A program made the position numbers and the translations under genes. This document shows positions 33,623 through 44,233 of a DNA stretch of 64,000 nt, in pieces (positions within the stretch are counted from its first letter, which is position 1; each line of letters starts with the position of its first letter). The stretch is taken from assembly GCA_021209875.1 (NCBI GenBank), contig JAGYVD010000004.1, positions 3,224,001 through 3,288,000 on the forward strand, in the 5' to 3' direction. Source of the DNA: Rosellinia necatrix (Eukaryota; Ascomycota; Sordariomycetes; Xylariales; Xylariaceae). The notes below the pieces were generated by a model. It was not told where the DNA came from and searched no databases. It saw nothing but the letters and a program-made list of their open reading frames with translations.

Positions 33623-36067
33623 ATGGACGATCCTTGGGGCTCGCCTTGGGCGTCGACCGCTTCGCTCCCCGACAATGACCCTCCTCCGTCGTCTCGGGCG
33701 GACTCCTTCCTCAGCCCGCCACCCAAGGCCTTCTTCGGCAACGGGACAAGCCCGTCGGCCCATTCGCCTTGGTCCGGTAGCCATGACGGCGATGGCCTGG
33801 GGGTCTGGGCACCGTCGGACCGGACGGATAGTGCCGACAACCAGAACGGATGGAATACATGGGCCGAGGCCGGCATCCAACCACCTCGCCTGAGCCCGAG
33901 ACTGAGCAGTTCTGGCGAGAATGGATTCCTGGCTTGGCCCGAGAATGCCGCCCCATCCCCAGTCTTTATGGCGAACTCCCGATCACGAACGCCTTCAATA
34001 CTGCGAAATCCATCGCCAGACCCATGGGGCGCCGAATTATCATTGGCAAATAGATCCGATCCTCAATTGCCAAATTCTTCGGAGGTAGCAGGCGATGGCC
34101 CCGCGATTAAGACCGGATCGGTGGAAGAGCCCTCCCAGGCCCCTCAAACGGTTACGGAAATCGGAACGGGGGGGAACATGGATGATGGGGAGTCCCCAAC
34201 CGAAGACGGAACCGGTTCGCAACGGGCTGCCGCAATCGGGACAATCGGCCGTCCGGGGTCTGGCCATGACTTTGCCAATAAAAACGTCGATGCTGGTTCG
34301 GCACTAGACGCGACAGTAAACGAATCTCCATCCAGACCATTATCCACCTACACCATCGATAGCCACGATGCACCCGAGCGCCAGGATTCCCCAATCACCT
34401 CCATTGACGAAGATCGGGGAGTTCGGATGCAAAGTAGTCCGCGAAAGACCTCGGGCAAGGTGCAAGAACTAGTAGGCGTATACAATGGTCTATCCAGGTC
34501 TGCGTCAGAGGAGCCGCCAACGCTGAGCCGAGCCGGGACACCGCAAATGGCAAGCCCCGAGAAATCGGTGGAGCGGGATAATATCGAAGATGCTCAAGTT
34601 GGCTTCGGGGATTTCAAAGGTAGGCCCGAAAGGAACGGTAGAATCACTCGATCGGCTGACGCGGCCTCCTCATTCTCTTCGCCCTCATCGACACCTAGAG
34701 CAAAGTTGAAAAATGATTCCGCTCGGGAAGCGGGAACCGAAAGAGAAATGGACCATATCGTCACCCCCGAAGCGACAATGTCTCAATTTCCAAGCATCAG
34801 CAGTAAAACCTGGGACGTAAGCTTTGATACGGATCTCAGTTTGGTGGACGAACTGTTCCCAAACCTTCCTGCTTCCCCCACGGGTAGTTTCAGGGGGACC
34901 TGGGAGATACCAGACCATGTTGTTAGTGATAGCTTCGCCGCGATTTCGGAACGCAAGGCCTGGTATCGTGTCTCTCGTTACGGATCTATGCGAAAACACA
35001 ATTTCGGGGACGATGAAAATTATCATGGGGTGACCTGGATGTCGTCTCAGTTACATAGCGACACCATCAAAATTGTTCGGCGATGGATGGAGGAAGACTC
35101 GTATGCCGGAAGAGTCACTTTGGGGGGCACGAAGCGGACAGGGTTCTTTGACTGGGACTCTGATGCCGCTCCTATAGAATTGGATGAAGTTTTCCGGCGG
35201 AAGCAGCCAGCGACGCAGCATACACGGACAACGTCCATTCCAGCAAATAATGCTATCGCGCAAACCAAGTTAGCGGATGACAAGCCGTACAGGAACTCAA
35301 TTGCCATTACACTTCCCCTGGAACTACAATCGGTCAATCCAATCCCTCCAGCTCCTAGTTTCTCCTGGAATTCTAACGCTAAGGGTATTGCTCCCAAAGA
35401 GCACCACTCTCGCCAGGATAGTGGAAATTCAAACCATGTATTGGCACCAACGCAAGCCCCAGTTCATCGCCCAGTGCCCATTCAAACAACGCTCACAGGT
35501 GAAGAAGATGACGACGACTGGGGTGAAATGGTTTCCTCTCCATGCGTCACTAAACACCATATCGATCCTCAAATTGGCGCGCTTCCCTTTCCTGAGCCGC
35601 CTGTCGCGCACCAGGAGACAACACATCCACGTTCAACGTCAATATCCGACCCCAGCGAACCCGCAGGGCCCAAACTATCTAGCCCTCAAAACACGCAACC
35701 AAAAACGTCAGACCGAGTTTTATTCCCCAATGTTTCATCACTCGACGAGCTAGAGCAAGCACCCAGATCACCAACAAGACACACCTCTCAATCGGAGAAC
35801 TTCACAGCTCTCGAGGCAATCGCATTAACTCGTAACCAAAATTCCCCCAAAGCGACGAGCCATAAGCCCAAAATGAAAGGAGCACCCGGCGAAAATTTAG
35901 TAATCAGCAAAGAGGCAGTTAACAAAGCTCCAACTGGAAGTGTACCACTTAAGGGGGCTACAGTGGTGTGGGACTCGGTCGGTTCAACAGAAAACGAAAA
36001 GCAAGATGACATTATTATACAAAAGATCATTCAAAGCTTACCGGACTTGTCATACATGCTTCGATAA
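33623..36067 (+). CDS. Large disordered protein with DPW-type motifs, conserved C-terminal peptide
   Basis: Single-exon frame of 814 aa from ATG 33623; I do not recognise a named family. It is Ser/Pro/Asp-rich and probably mostly disordered. The N-terminus has repeated Trp-acidic motifs (MDDPWGSPWAS, later SPDPWGAEL and NTWAEAG). DDDWGEMVSSP lies near residue 630, and a short hydrophobic conserved-looking end IIQKIIQSLPDLSYML closes the protein. A middle block (about residues 400-510) looks folded: WDVSFDTDLSLVDELFPNLP, then FAAISERKAWYRVSRYGSMRKHN, VTWMSSQLHSDTIKIVRRWMEED and FFDWDS. DPW and DDW motifs can bind endocytic adaptor ear domains; a role in trafficking or actin is therefore possible but only an inference. 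Codon use is ordinary and no frame damage was seen. Confidence 0.85.
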   Translation: MDDPWGSPWASTASLPDNDPPPSSRADSFLSPPPKAFFGNGTSPSAHSPWSGSHDGDGLGVWAPSDRTDSADNQNGWNTWAEAGIQPPRLSPRLSSSGENGFLAWPENAAPSPVFMANSRSRTPSILRNPSPDPWGAELSLANRSDPQLPNSSEVAGDGPAIKTGSVEEPSQAPQTVTEIGTGGNMDDGESPTEDGTGSQRAAAIGTIGRPGSGHDFANKNVDAGSALDATVNESPSRPLSTYTIDSHDAPERQDSPITSIDEDRGVRMQSSPRKTSGKVQELVGVYNGLSRSASEEPPTLSRAGTPQMASPEKSVERDNIEDAQVGFGDFKGRPERNGRITRSADAASSFSSPSSTPRAKLKNDSAREAGTEREMDHIVTPEATMSQFPSISSKTWDVSFDTDLSLVDELFPNLPASPTGSFRGTWEIPDHVVSDSFAAISERKAWYRVSRYGSMRKHNFGDDENYHGVTWMSSQLHSDTIKIVRRWMEEDSYAGRVTLGGTKRTGFFDWDSDAAPIELDEVFRRKQPATQHTRTTSIPANNAIAQTKLADDKPYRNSIAITLPLELQSVNPIPPAPSFSWNSNAKGIAPKEHHSRQDSGNSNHVLAPTQAPVHRPVPIQTTLTGEEDDDDWGEMVSSPCVTKHHIDPQIGALPFPEPPVAHQETTHPRSTSISDPSEPAGPKLSSPQNTQPKTSDRVLFPNVSSLDELEQAPRSPTRHTSQSENFTALEAIALTRNQNSPKATSHKPKMKGAPGENLVISKEAVNKAPTGSVPLKGATVVWDSVGSTENEKQDDIIIQKIIQSLPDLSYMLR

Positions 36068-37019
36068 GTAATTTGCACGGGTCTTGGCACAACCAACCGC
36101 ACTTGTTACGCTCTATTTCTTATCAAGGTCATCTAGATAGGGGCAGAGTGTATCAGTAGATATTGGACTATTCATTGGGTTACAGTAACAAGTAGGTCAT
36201 GGCGTTGATGGTTTAGGTATATGCTTGTCAAGACGACTCATACTTCGGCGTTTGGATAGCGAAATTTGTACTGCTTACACCACAAACTGAATTCATTATT
36301 CTAGCTGTGTAGTATACACGAGTGTCGATACTCACTTACTGAACACTGAACAGCCTCGCATGTCTTAGAAATGTCGCACAGTCCTCAGCATTCCAGCGAC
36401 TCAGCCGTTTGGCGTTTGGCCACCACCACTTCCACCTGGAATGCAACCCATGCTCCAATACTGCTCACTTTAATCTGTGCACTATTTCAATTTCAATGAA
36501 CCGCGATATAGCTCTTAGCAGACGTAAATTATTCGTTCAAATACATCATTGGAAACACAAACGAGAGCGATATGGCCTGATGCAATATGGTACATACTAT
36601 CAAGTGAACTTATAGCCAAGACTTTACCATTGTTATATACCACAGGCAAAAATATAGGTGTCAGGTCTCCCATAAACCATCCCAGCCTCTTTGGTTGGAG
36701 ACTTCATTCCGTGCCATGGCCAACGCTAACTTGTGCCTCTGCACGACACGCCCTGCCTCTCTGTTTCCAAGATGATGAATAAAAGAGACATCCGGGCTTC
36801 CACCCGTCGTGGGTTCTTCTATTTTTCTTCTGTTTGTTATATTCGTCAATAGTTCATGATCTCGCAGTTTGCAATTGCCAGCGACAAGTGCGCAACAGTC
36901 ACGTCAACCTCAAGTCATATTGCCTATCTCTAGAAAACATCATCTATCCTGCTTGGCCACTCACTTTTTGTTAGTCTAAAGTCGTCGAGCGATCCTGCTC
37001 GATCTAAGTCCACTTGCCC
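36068..37019. other. Intergenic region
   Basis: No gene seen. The last 60 bases before 37020 are the pyrimidine-rich leader of the next gene. Confidence 0.5.
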
Positions 37020-38586
37020 ATGGCTTATAGGAATGAGTCAAGGACGGGTTCGACCGCACTAAGCGAGGCGCACGCACATTTATTAACCGAATCACTTGAG
37101 CAATACAATGGCCAGCAGAGGACAAAGCGGCCCTTGATCATCTTTTCTACGTTACTCGTCCTCTTCCTGTCCTCGGCAGGTGGTATCGCTTTGGCAATTG
37201 GTCTGATGGCCAAGGTTGTAGATATCGGAGCCGGATCCCTTCCGCGGGATCTTATCTTGTTCGCTGGGGCCATGTCGCTGCTTTACATCTGCTTGCATAT
37301 CAGAGGAGCTCGGAAAGACTACAGGAAAATTGGCCCGGGGCCCCCTCAGAGCTACGGCGGCTATTTGCACGCGTGCGCGCTGTTAGTTGCGAGGCTCAGC
37401 ATCATTATTTGGATTGCTGCACTGGTGGCCACAGCTATTATGATCGCCCGAACCACACATTTCGAAGGATTTGTAGGGAAGGTACCCTTCTTGAACTTGC
37501 TGATATGTATCGGGGCAATGTAGGTTTCCTCCCTCGTGGTTGTCCATGCCCTGGCGTTAGCTTACACATCGTGATAGCCCATCGTTTCTCATCATATCTA
37601 TTACGATTGAGAAAAACCCCAGACCCTTCGCTACAACGGCGATATCAACGCCCTCGTTCCTGACATACCGTGTAAGCGAGTTCGAGGACGACTTAGCAAC
37701 AGACTGGAGCGTATCTCGACGGACCTCGCTCCAGCAGAAACAGGGTCGAACAAGATCGATTTTAACATTGCCGACAGAGCTATTTTGGTCCCGAGGTACG
37801 AAATTCGACGAGGAGAAGGGAGATCGGCTCAAGCGGCCAGACTCTGTAACCAGTGAAAAGACGGAGCCCAAAGCCGACGACTCTACGAGTGATGCACACC
37901 CTACTCTCCCGTCTTTGAGTCCCGTCTCTCCTTTATATATGCCGCCGATACCGAGAGCCACAGATGTCACGCCAGTGCAAGAGGTGCCGCAACCAACATA
38001 CTGTCCCGGCGGATGGCGCGCCGAGTGGAATGACGCCGACCAGGGCGTCGGCGAGTCACCCCTGACCAAAAATCCCGTAGTCGGACTATCAGCCAACCCG
38101 TCAGGTCCCTCTCACCAGAGGGCACCGCACGCGCCAGACAAGGTAGCGCCGCCGCCGCCGCGGAAACTACAGCAACCTATTACATTAAGGAATAGCACCG
38201 CCGGTGTGCCTGTGACCAACAACGCACCGAAACAACAGCGTCAAAACCAGCCCCGCCGCCCCGCGGCGAAGCCGAGCACGAGCATCGCCAGCAGCGCGGC
38301 GCGCTCGAACCTGTCGACGGTGCGGTACGCGTCGCAGCCCGAGATCGCCGTGCGGCAGCCCATCCGCGTCGTGCCGAACCCGGCGTACCTGCCGTCCTCG
38401 GGCGCCGCGGAGGACGAGTGGCATGGGAAGCCCGTCACTATCAGCAAGCCGGACCCGGTCGCGCTGCTGCGGAGCGCACAGCGGGCGCAGAGGACGGTGG
38501 GCGTGGTCCACGGCCCCAGGGCGAAACCCTCGAACTTCTCGCGGCCGACGGAGGGTCCGCGGCGTTGGGATGGTAATGGACGGTGA
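37020..38586 (+). CDS. Four-helix membrane protein with long disordered C-terminal tail
   Basis: Structure is join(37020..37519, 37578..38586), 502 aa; the intron (GTAGGT..GTGATAG, 58 nt) closes in phase 2. ATG 37020 begins MAYRNESRTGSTAL. Four hydrophobic segments follow: RPLIIFSTLLVLFLSSAGG, DLILFAGAMSLLYICLHI, LLVARLSIIIWIAALVATAI and LLICIGAIPSFLIISITI. The charged loop RGARKDYRKIGPGPPQSYGGY lies between helices 2 and 3. After about residue 190 the chain is a polar, proline-rich tail with PPPPRKLQQP and an end rich in Arg/Ala/Ser. The last 130 codons are strongly GC-rich, unlike the rest of the gene. I do not recognise the family. The topology suggests a fungal-specific membrane anchor with a cytosolic tail. 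Confidence 0.85.
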
Positions 38587-39227
38587 GGTTCGTTTGAGGG
38601 CTGTGCTTTTGATAATGGGAGGTGATGAGATGTATTTAGGATTGGTGCTTTTGGTCATGTTCACCTTCGTAGATACCACATCTTTCGGCTACGGTCAATT
38701 TAACAATTTAATTGATATACCTTTACACTTCTCTACGTCCCCCCTATGAGGATGGGTGTTAATGTGCGGGCTAGGTGAGGATAATAATTATCGCAAACCA
38801 GGATAGGTACCTTAGTCCAACGACATCTATACAAGCTTCTTTCAAGCCAAACAAGGTCAATGTCCGGTCGTTCTGTTTCCAAGTCTAAAGCAACTTAATA
38901 CCGTCACCAAGGAAGCATCAACGACATTGTTCTTACAATGTTTTCTTTGAACACCATCACCGCCCATGATGTGTTCTCGTTAAGTCGTTACTTTCCACAC
39001 AGCACAAATAGCATGGAAACAATGGATATGAGTATAAACACTTAGAACCGCAATCCCAATTATATAAATCACCTCCTGACATCCATCGAGTTTGCTTCAG
39101 CCTATTCCCCTACACCCTTTCAACGCCCTTTACCAACATCTCAACGAGCCTATCCAGTGTATTCCCAACTAACCAACCTACTCTTCGCCACAAGCTCTAC
39201 GCCAAAAATCAGCACCAACCCCCAAAA
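38587..39227. other. Intergenic region and promoter
   Basis: No gene. 39058-39068 contains a TATATAAAT element, followed by a C/A-rich leader up to the start at 39228. Confidence 0.5.
39058..39068 (+). promoter_or_regulatory. Probable TATA element
   Basis: ATTATATAAATC lies about 165 bases upstream of the start of the 203-aa gene and precedes a typical pyrimidine/CA-rich fungal leader. Assignment is by position and sequence only. Confidence 0.4.
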
Positions 39228-39839
39228 ATGTGTTACGAACTACGGCACGTTTGCCAAATTTGTTACGAGCTGGTGCGAACCGAGACAACCTGCTGTTTAG
39301 TGCGGACTCTGATGCAGCCCGTCATTGCTGATGAATATTGCCTAACCCACATTTTAGAGAACGAGGGTTTCTCCTTGGATGATAGCTATGTAAACCTGGG
39401 GATAGCCTACAAATCCGAATCCCACGACCAGCAGGCGAACCCTAACCCAATAGCTATGTCTGAAATGTCATATCAACAACATGAGTGTCCGATGCCATAT
39501 GAACAGCATGAATGTACTCACAAGACAGCTAATAGCGGGGCTTCATATGAACAGCCATACGAACAACACGATGGTACTGATCAAGCAGCTGGCGCCAACT
39601 CACCGTACTCCGAGGACGTCGCCGAGTACGAAGTACGTACTACCGACGTGGTGGCCGACGTGATGGATTGGCTTTCGAGCTCCGGTGCTATCCAAACGGG
39701 GAACGAAGTCACGATGAACGGCCTAACTTCACAGCCTAAAGCGCAAACACCGGCTCACTCACAATCGCCGGACGAGTGTATGGCAGATGATTTCGCGGAT
39801 GAAGAACAAGACGAATACTCCGCAGCACTACTGTTCTAG
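39228..39839 (+). CDS. Small protein with Cys-rich N-terminus and YEQHEC repeats
   Basis: Single-exon frame of 203 aa from ATG 39228, preceded by a TATA-like element and a C/A-rich leader, which favours a real gene. No family is recognised. The first 55 residues hold seven cysteines (MCYELRHVCQICYELVRTE, then CCLVRT and CLTH), a pattern that might bind metal but fits no zinc-finger class I know. The centre has three imperfect copies of a Tyr-Glu-Gln-His unit (SYQQHECPMPYEQHECTHK, later PYEQHD). The end is acidic (ADDFADEEQDEY). There is no signal peptide. Similar short proteins with one conserved N-terminal Cys block are widespread in ascomycetes and unnamed. Confidence 0.65.
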   Translation: MCYELRHVCQICYELVRTETTCCLVRTLMQPVIADEYCLTHILENEGFSLDDSYVNLGIAYKSESHDQQANPNPIAMSEMSYQQHECPMPYEQHECTHKTANSGASYEQPYEQHDGTDQAAGANSPYSEDVAEYEVRTTDVVADVMDWLSSSGAIQTGNEVTMNGLTSQPKAQTPAHSQSPDECMADDFADEEQDEYSAALLF

Positions 39840-40642
39840 TCTGCTGTGGAGCAGATTAGAAGAGAGAGAAAGCTCTTGACGTATGCAATACATATTGAAT
39901 AATCCGACCTGTAGTAATGCTTTCTTAATAGGAAATATCCCGTTTAATTCCCGCGAAGATCTTAAATGTGATTAGGTGAAGTGCGATTTCAATCTGCCTG
40001 TCTAACACGAATCTGACCCGAAGGATGGCCTATTCGGGATAAGGGGTTAGTCAGTACGTAGTAACGAATAGAGGATCGACAATGTAGAATTCAATTCAAT
40101 TGTGACCGCTTTGCTTCTTATCAGTGCTATAAATACCGGGAGACCCCGGGTGGATAAAAGCCGATGGTTCGCAGATCGACCAGGCCAGTATACTCCCGCA
40201 GCCTTGGCTAAAAGTGCCGACCAAGGAGGAAAGTCAAAGCCGTCCAGTGTGAACTTGGTGTCCGCGGTCGCCTGGAGAGATTGCCACACCGACGACGGGT
40301 TACAGGTAGAATGGTTGGTTGACTCCATGCGCCAATATATGATCGTCTCTATTATTCACCGACGATTCGCAAGATAAGCTGCGAGGGGCCTCATGTCGTA
40401 TTTAAGCTACTATCCAGTTCCGCCTAAAAGCCTTTAATATAAACAATCAGACATCACAGTAATAAAAATACCGTCCAGCGGCTTATAGGAGGGGTCCCCC
40501 TTTCCCTCGTCCGAGTACGGGTAATCCATACTAGGTATTTAGATTTCTAACCTGAGGGGCTCTACACAGTCCAATCTTTCCCACGACGAACAAGCATTGC
40601 GCCCCTCCGCCCCCATAACGGTAACAGACAAAATCGACCAAG
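39840..40642. other. Intergenic region
   Basis: A 91-codon frame at 40.10-40.38 kb has no recognisable motif and is not called. Otherwise empty. Confidence 0.5.
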
Positions 40643-42005
40643 ATGCAGTGGAAAGCCCTCGCGCTGCTGGCGCTCCTCGTCGAGCGCGGCCACGGCCAGG
40701 CGATGCCGATGATGCGGTTCCAGTGCTCGCAGCTCGTCGTCGACCGGCTGGACCCCCTCGTCAACCCGGGCGTGGTGCCGTCGCCGCACCTGCACCAGAT
40801 CGTCGGGGGGAACTCGTTCAACGCGTCGATGGACCCGGGGACGCACGACCTGCCGTCGGCGTCGACGTGCACGAGCTGCACGTTCTCGGAGGACTTCTCC
40901 AACTACTGGACGGCGGTGCTGTACTTCCGGGCGCGCAACGGGACGTACCGGCGCGTGCCGCAGTTCGTCAGCGAGGGCCTGCGCGCCGACGGCGGCATCA
41001 CCGTCTACTACATCCCCTCGCCCGACGCCCGGGAGAAGGTGACGGCGTTCCGGCCGGGGTTCCGCATGCTCGTCGGCGACGCCACCTCCCAGGCCCCCAA
41101 CAAGGCCGCCCGCAAGGTCTGCCACCGCTGCATGCCCGCCGCTGGCGACAACAGCAACATCAACTGCGGCGCCCCCGACAGCCAGTCCCTGCCCGCCAAG
41201 ATGTGCGCCGGCGGCATACGTTCCGTCATCACCTTCCCGACCTGCTGGGACGGCAAGAACACCGATAGCGCCGACCACATGAGCCACATCGCGTACCCGG
41301 TCTCGGCGTACAACGAGGTGTCGGTCGGCGCGTACGGCACCTGCCCGGCAAGCCATCCCGTCAAAATACCCCAGGTGATGTATGAGGTCATGTGGGATGT
41401 GAGTCCAATGAATTTTCCTTTCTCAACCCTTTCTCGCGCGCCGCTTCGTGGAACATGTTAGGTCATCTCCTGGAATTGTCAAACCGATCGAGATGGATGT
41501 CTTCAACCAAGCGGATTTGCTGACCCGGAGATATTATCTCATAGACCCGGATTTTCAATGATGCCAATCTATGGCCCGAGGATGGCTCGCAGCCATTCGT
41601 CTGGAGCACTGGCGACAAAAATGTGAGTAGTTTGTGGTTAATAACAACAACCACCTAGCGACCAGCTGGGATATTCATTCCTATTTGCCACGATCATCAT
41701 TACTAATAGTTCGGACCTCAAAAGGGATACACACAACACGGAGACTACGTCTTCGGATGGAAAGGTGACTCCCTCCAGCGCGCCATGGACGCTCGCTGTA
41801 ACGGCGCCGTCTGTGGCCAACTAGAGACTCAGTCGTCCGAGTCGGCGATGAAGTGCATCAAGTCAAAGACCGTCAAGGAAGAAATCGACGGATGTAGGTC
41901 ACGCCCCGCGGAGAATGCGTCACGGAACCTACGGAATGACGGAGTTGTTTTGCTAATTCTCGAATAGGGGTCACCGAAATTCCGGGCATGGCTATGGTTG
42001 AGTAG
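40643..42005 (+). CDS. Secreted DUF1996-domain protein
   Basis: Extracellular protein of the fungal DUF1996 family, often cell-wall associated and sometimes coupled to WSC domains; biochemical function unknown. Structure is join(40643..41398, 41545..41622, 41725..41893, 41968..42005), 346 aa; all junction phases close. The signal peptide is in MQWKALALLALLVERGHGQA. Family landmarks are MMRFQCSQLVVDRLDPLVNPG, HLHQIVGGNSFN, TCTSCTFSEDFSNYW, then TFPTCWDGKN, DSADHMSHIAYP and GTCPASHP. After the first intron comes FNDANLWPEDGSQPFVWSTGD, and then GYTQHGDYVFGWKGDSLQRAMD. The gene ends WVTEIPGMAMVE. There is no WSC or Ser/Thr-rich C-terminal extension, so it is the short form. Exon 1 is about 70% GC while exons 2-4 and the introns are near genome average, a sharp change inside one gene. 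Confidence 0.92.
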
Positions 42006-44233
42006 AGTACCTAAGTAGGTAGATCAACTCCAGCAAGTGTTAAGCTCGGGTGATATATGTAGTCGAGAGCGTATAACATCAGGTTTCGGATAATTATATA
42101 TTGGCAGCCAAATGAAGCGAACTTAATAGATATGGCCCCCGTCAGTCGCTCCATCGGTACAATTCGCAAAGCGAGGCGGTTCATGTTCTGTCCGTAGTAT
42201 GGTAGGCACAGTCAAATGCGAGTCATTTCAACCAAAAACATGCGCGGATGAATACTCGAAGCGTGCGTGGTCATAGGCAATACGGCCGTAGAGAAGAAGG
42301 ACACCAATGCGAAGCTCAGTTCCCTCAATAGCGTCCGCTGTCGAATGTGATATAATGAGATCATATAATCGTAGTAATCAAAATGTGAGAGGAGGCTTAG
42401 TACCTACGCTGTCAGTAGCTAAGCTACTGGTAAGTGTGTTGACTATCCGTTAAGATAGGTACCCAGTTCTCACAACACGAAATGTGATATCGTCGCTGGA
42501 AAAAAAAGGCGGGTCTACGACCGATATGTAATAATAAAGCGGGTGCCGCGATTGTTGACACATCAGCCCTACTCCTTGACTCGTCATCAGTAGGTCTGAG
42601 TAGGTCGGTCCATCGTCGATGTTTAAATACCTAGGTGACTAAAAAGACAAAAAGAGAGTGCCGGCTGGGCTAGGTGTTGCACCATTCCATTAGCACGCTA
42701 CAAGTATCACCCTGCATTGGTAGTGGACCGGCGGTCTCCCAGCTGATTGGCCCCTGCATGGGAATTCTGCCCTGGCCTGCACCCCGGTAAAGCCCAAAAC
42801 GGCGCTTCGAGCCGCTTCTGATTCGACTGTTTGGTGTCTTGGCGCCAACGGGTGGGTCTCCGTCCAACGCCCCAGCGCTTGTTTCGCGGCTTCTCACGCT
42901 CATAAACTTGTGCACCCAGCAACAATTGGTCATCGTCGTGGGCCCCGAGGAATCTTGATGAGTTGTTGGCATCACCTCACCGACTGAGTAGTCTGGGGCT
43001 TCGTCAGCAAGCAGAAGGCGGCACTAATTAGTGTTGGAGTTGGTGGTGTATAGTGCTGAAAAGTACTGTCCAGTACCTATCGACGTGAAAGGGTTGAAGA
43101 AGGGTTAAAGTGACAAGGACATAGCCACGGCCGGGTATGGATGATTCCGAGACGATTGCTCATCTCACTCACACACAAGCCTCGCCGGTGTATAATATCG
43201 CTTAATACGGGTTATAGCCTGGGCTTGAGAGTGAGCCCTCCTGACAACGTCAGATCAATGTTGCATCGCATCGACTTATCACCCCCACGTTACAGTTAAT
43301 GCGTGTAAGTGGCCATGGCAACCATCCGGCTACTCAGCCCACCACTACCACCATCACCACCACCAGAGAGCACTGGTTACTTGACACCGGATCAGTCAAG
43401 GCATGCCATAAACAATACTTGATTTCCACAAGTAGGCTAGATGGCTATTGCCTGTAGTAACCTACTAGGTAGAGGTACCTACCAAGGTCAAGTCAAGTAA
43501 GGTAAGTAAGCACCTACTTAAAGTACCTACCTATGCACAATGTTCTAGTATGGATGGACCCGATCCCTAACGGAGTATGTCGATTATCTGAGTTAGCTAT
43601 TTGTTTCTTTTTATATTTATTCACATCCACCCAAGATATAAGTATAAGTGTCCACATAGTGCAGCCTACGGATAAGTGCAGTATACCTGGTTGTTGATTA
43701 CCAGTCTTTTGCCGTCCTTCGCGGCTAGATTCGCTCATAGCCAGGTCCCCAGAACCCACCACCGCGCGTGCAGGTACATGGGAGCTTCGATGCGTTACAT
43801 CCAATAATCATGCTATGATACACGCCATGTATTCTGTGCCTGGGTTACCCAAGTAGCATCTGCCGCCCAACTCTCTCGTGCATCCTATTTCTCCTCTCCC
43901 TCAAACCACCAACCTCTCTGTCCCTGCCTACCGTTTTTGTTTTCATTTTGAGCGTTTTCCCAATTGATACCCAATTTTCCATTTCATTTTATTTCATTTC
44001 ATTTTCCCTTTCTGTCTGTCGGACTCGGGCGCCCTTCACATTTCTTACCAGAGTGACCACCCCCAACACCTACTCCCGAATAGGGAATCTCTCATGCCAA
44101 TTCGAGACCAGCACGGGTGTTCCCGCGACCGACGACAAGTTTCAGAAGAAAGCGGCAAATAGACCATCGGGAGGATCAAGACGGACGCCTCGATAATAGA
44201 GAACGGAGGGAGGCTGCATAACCGACTAAAGCC
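42006..44233. other. 2.2 kb gene-free spacer
   Basis: No supportable gene. 43.44-43.54 kb has GGTA/TACC repeats. 43.92-44.02 kb is a T/C-rich leader with repeated CATTTCATTTTATTT units just upstream of the next gene. Confidence 0.5.
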
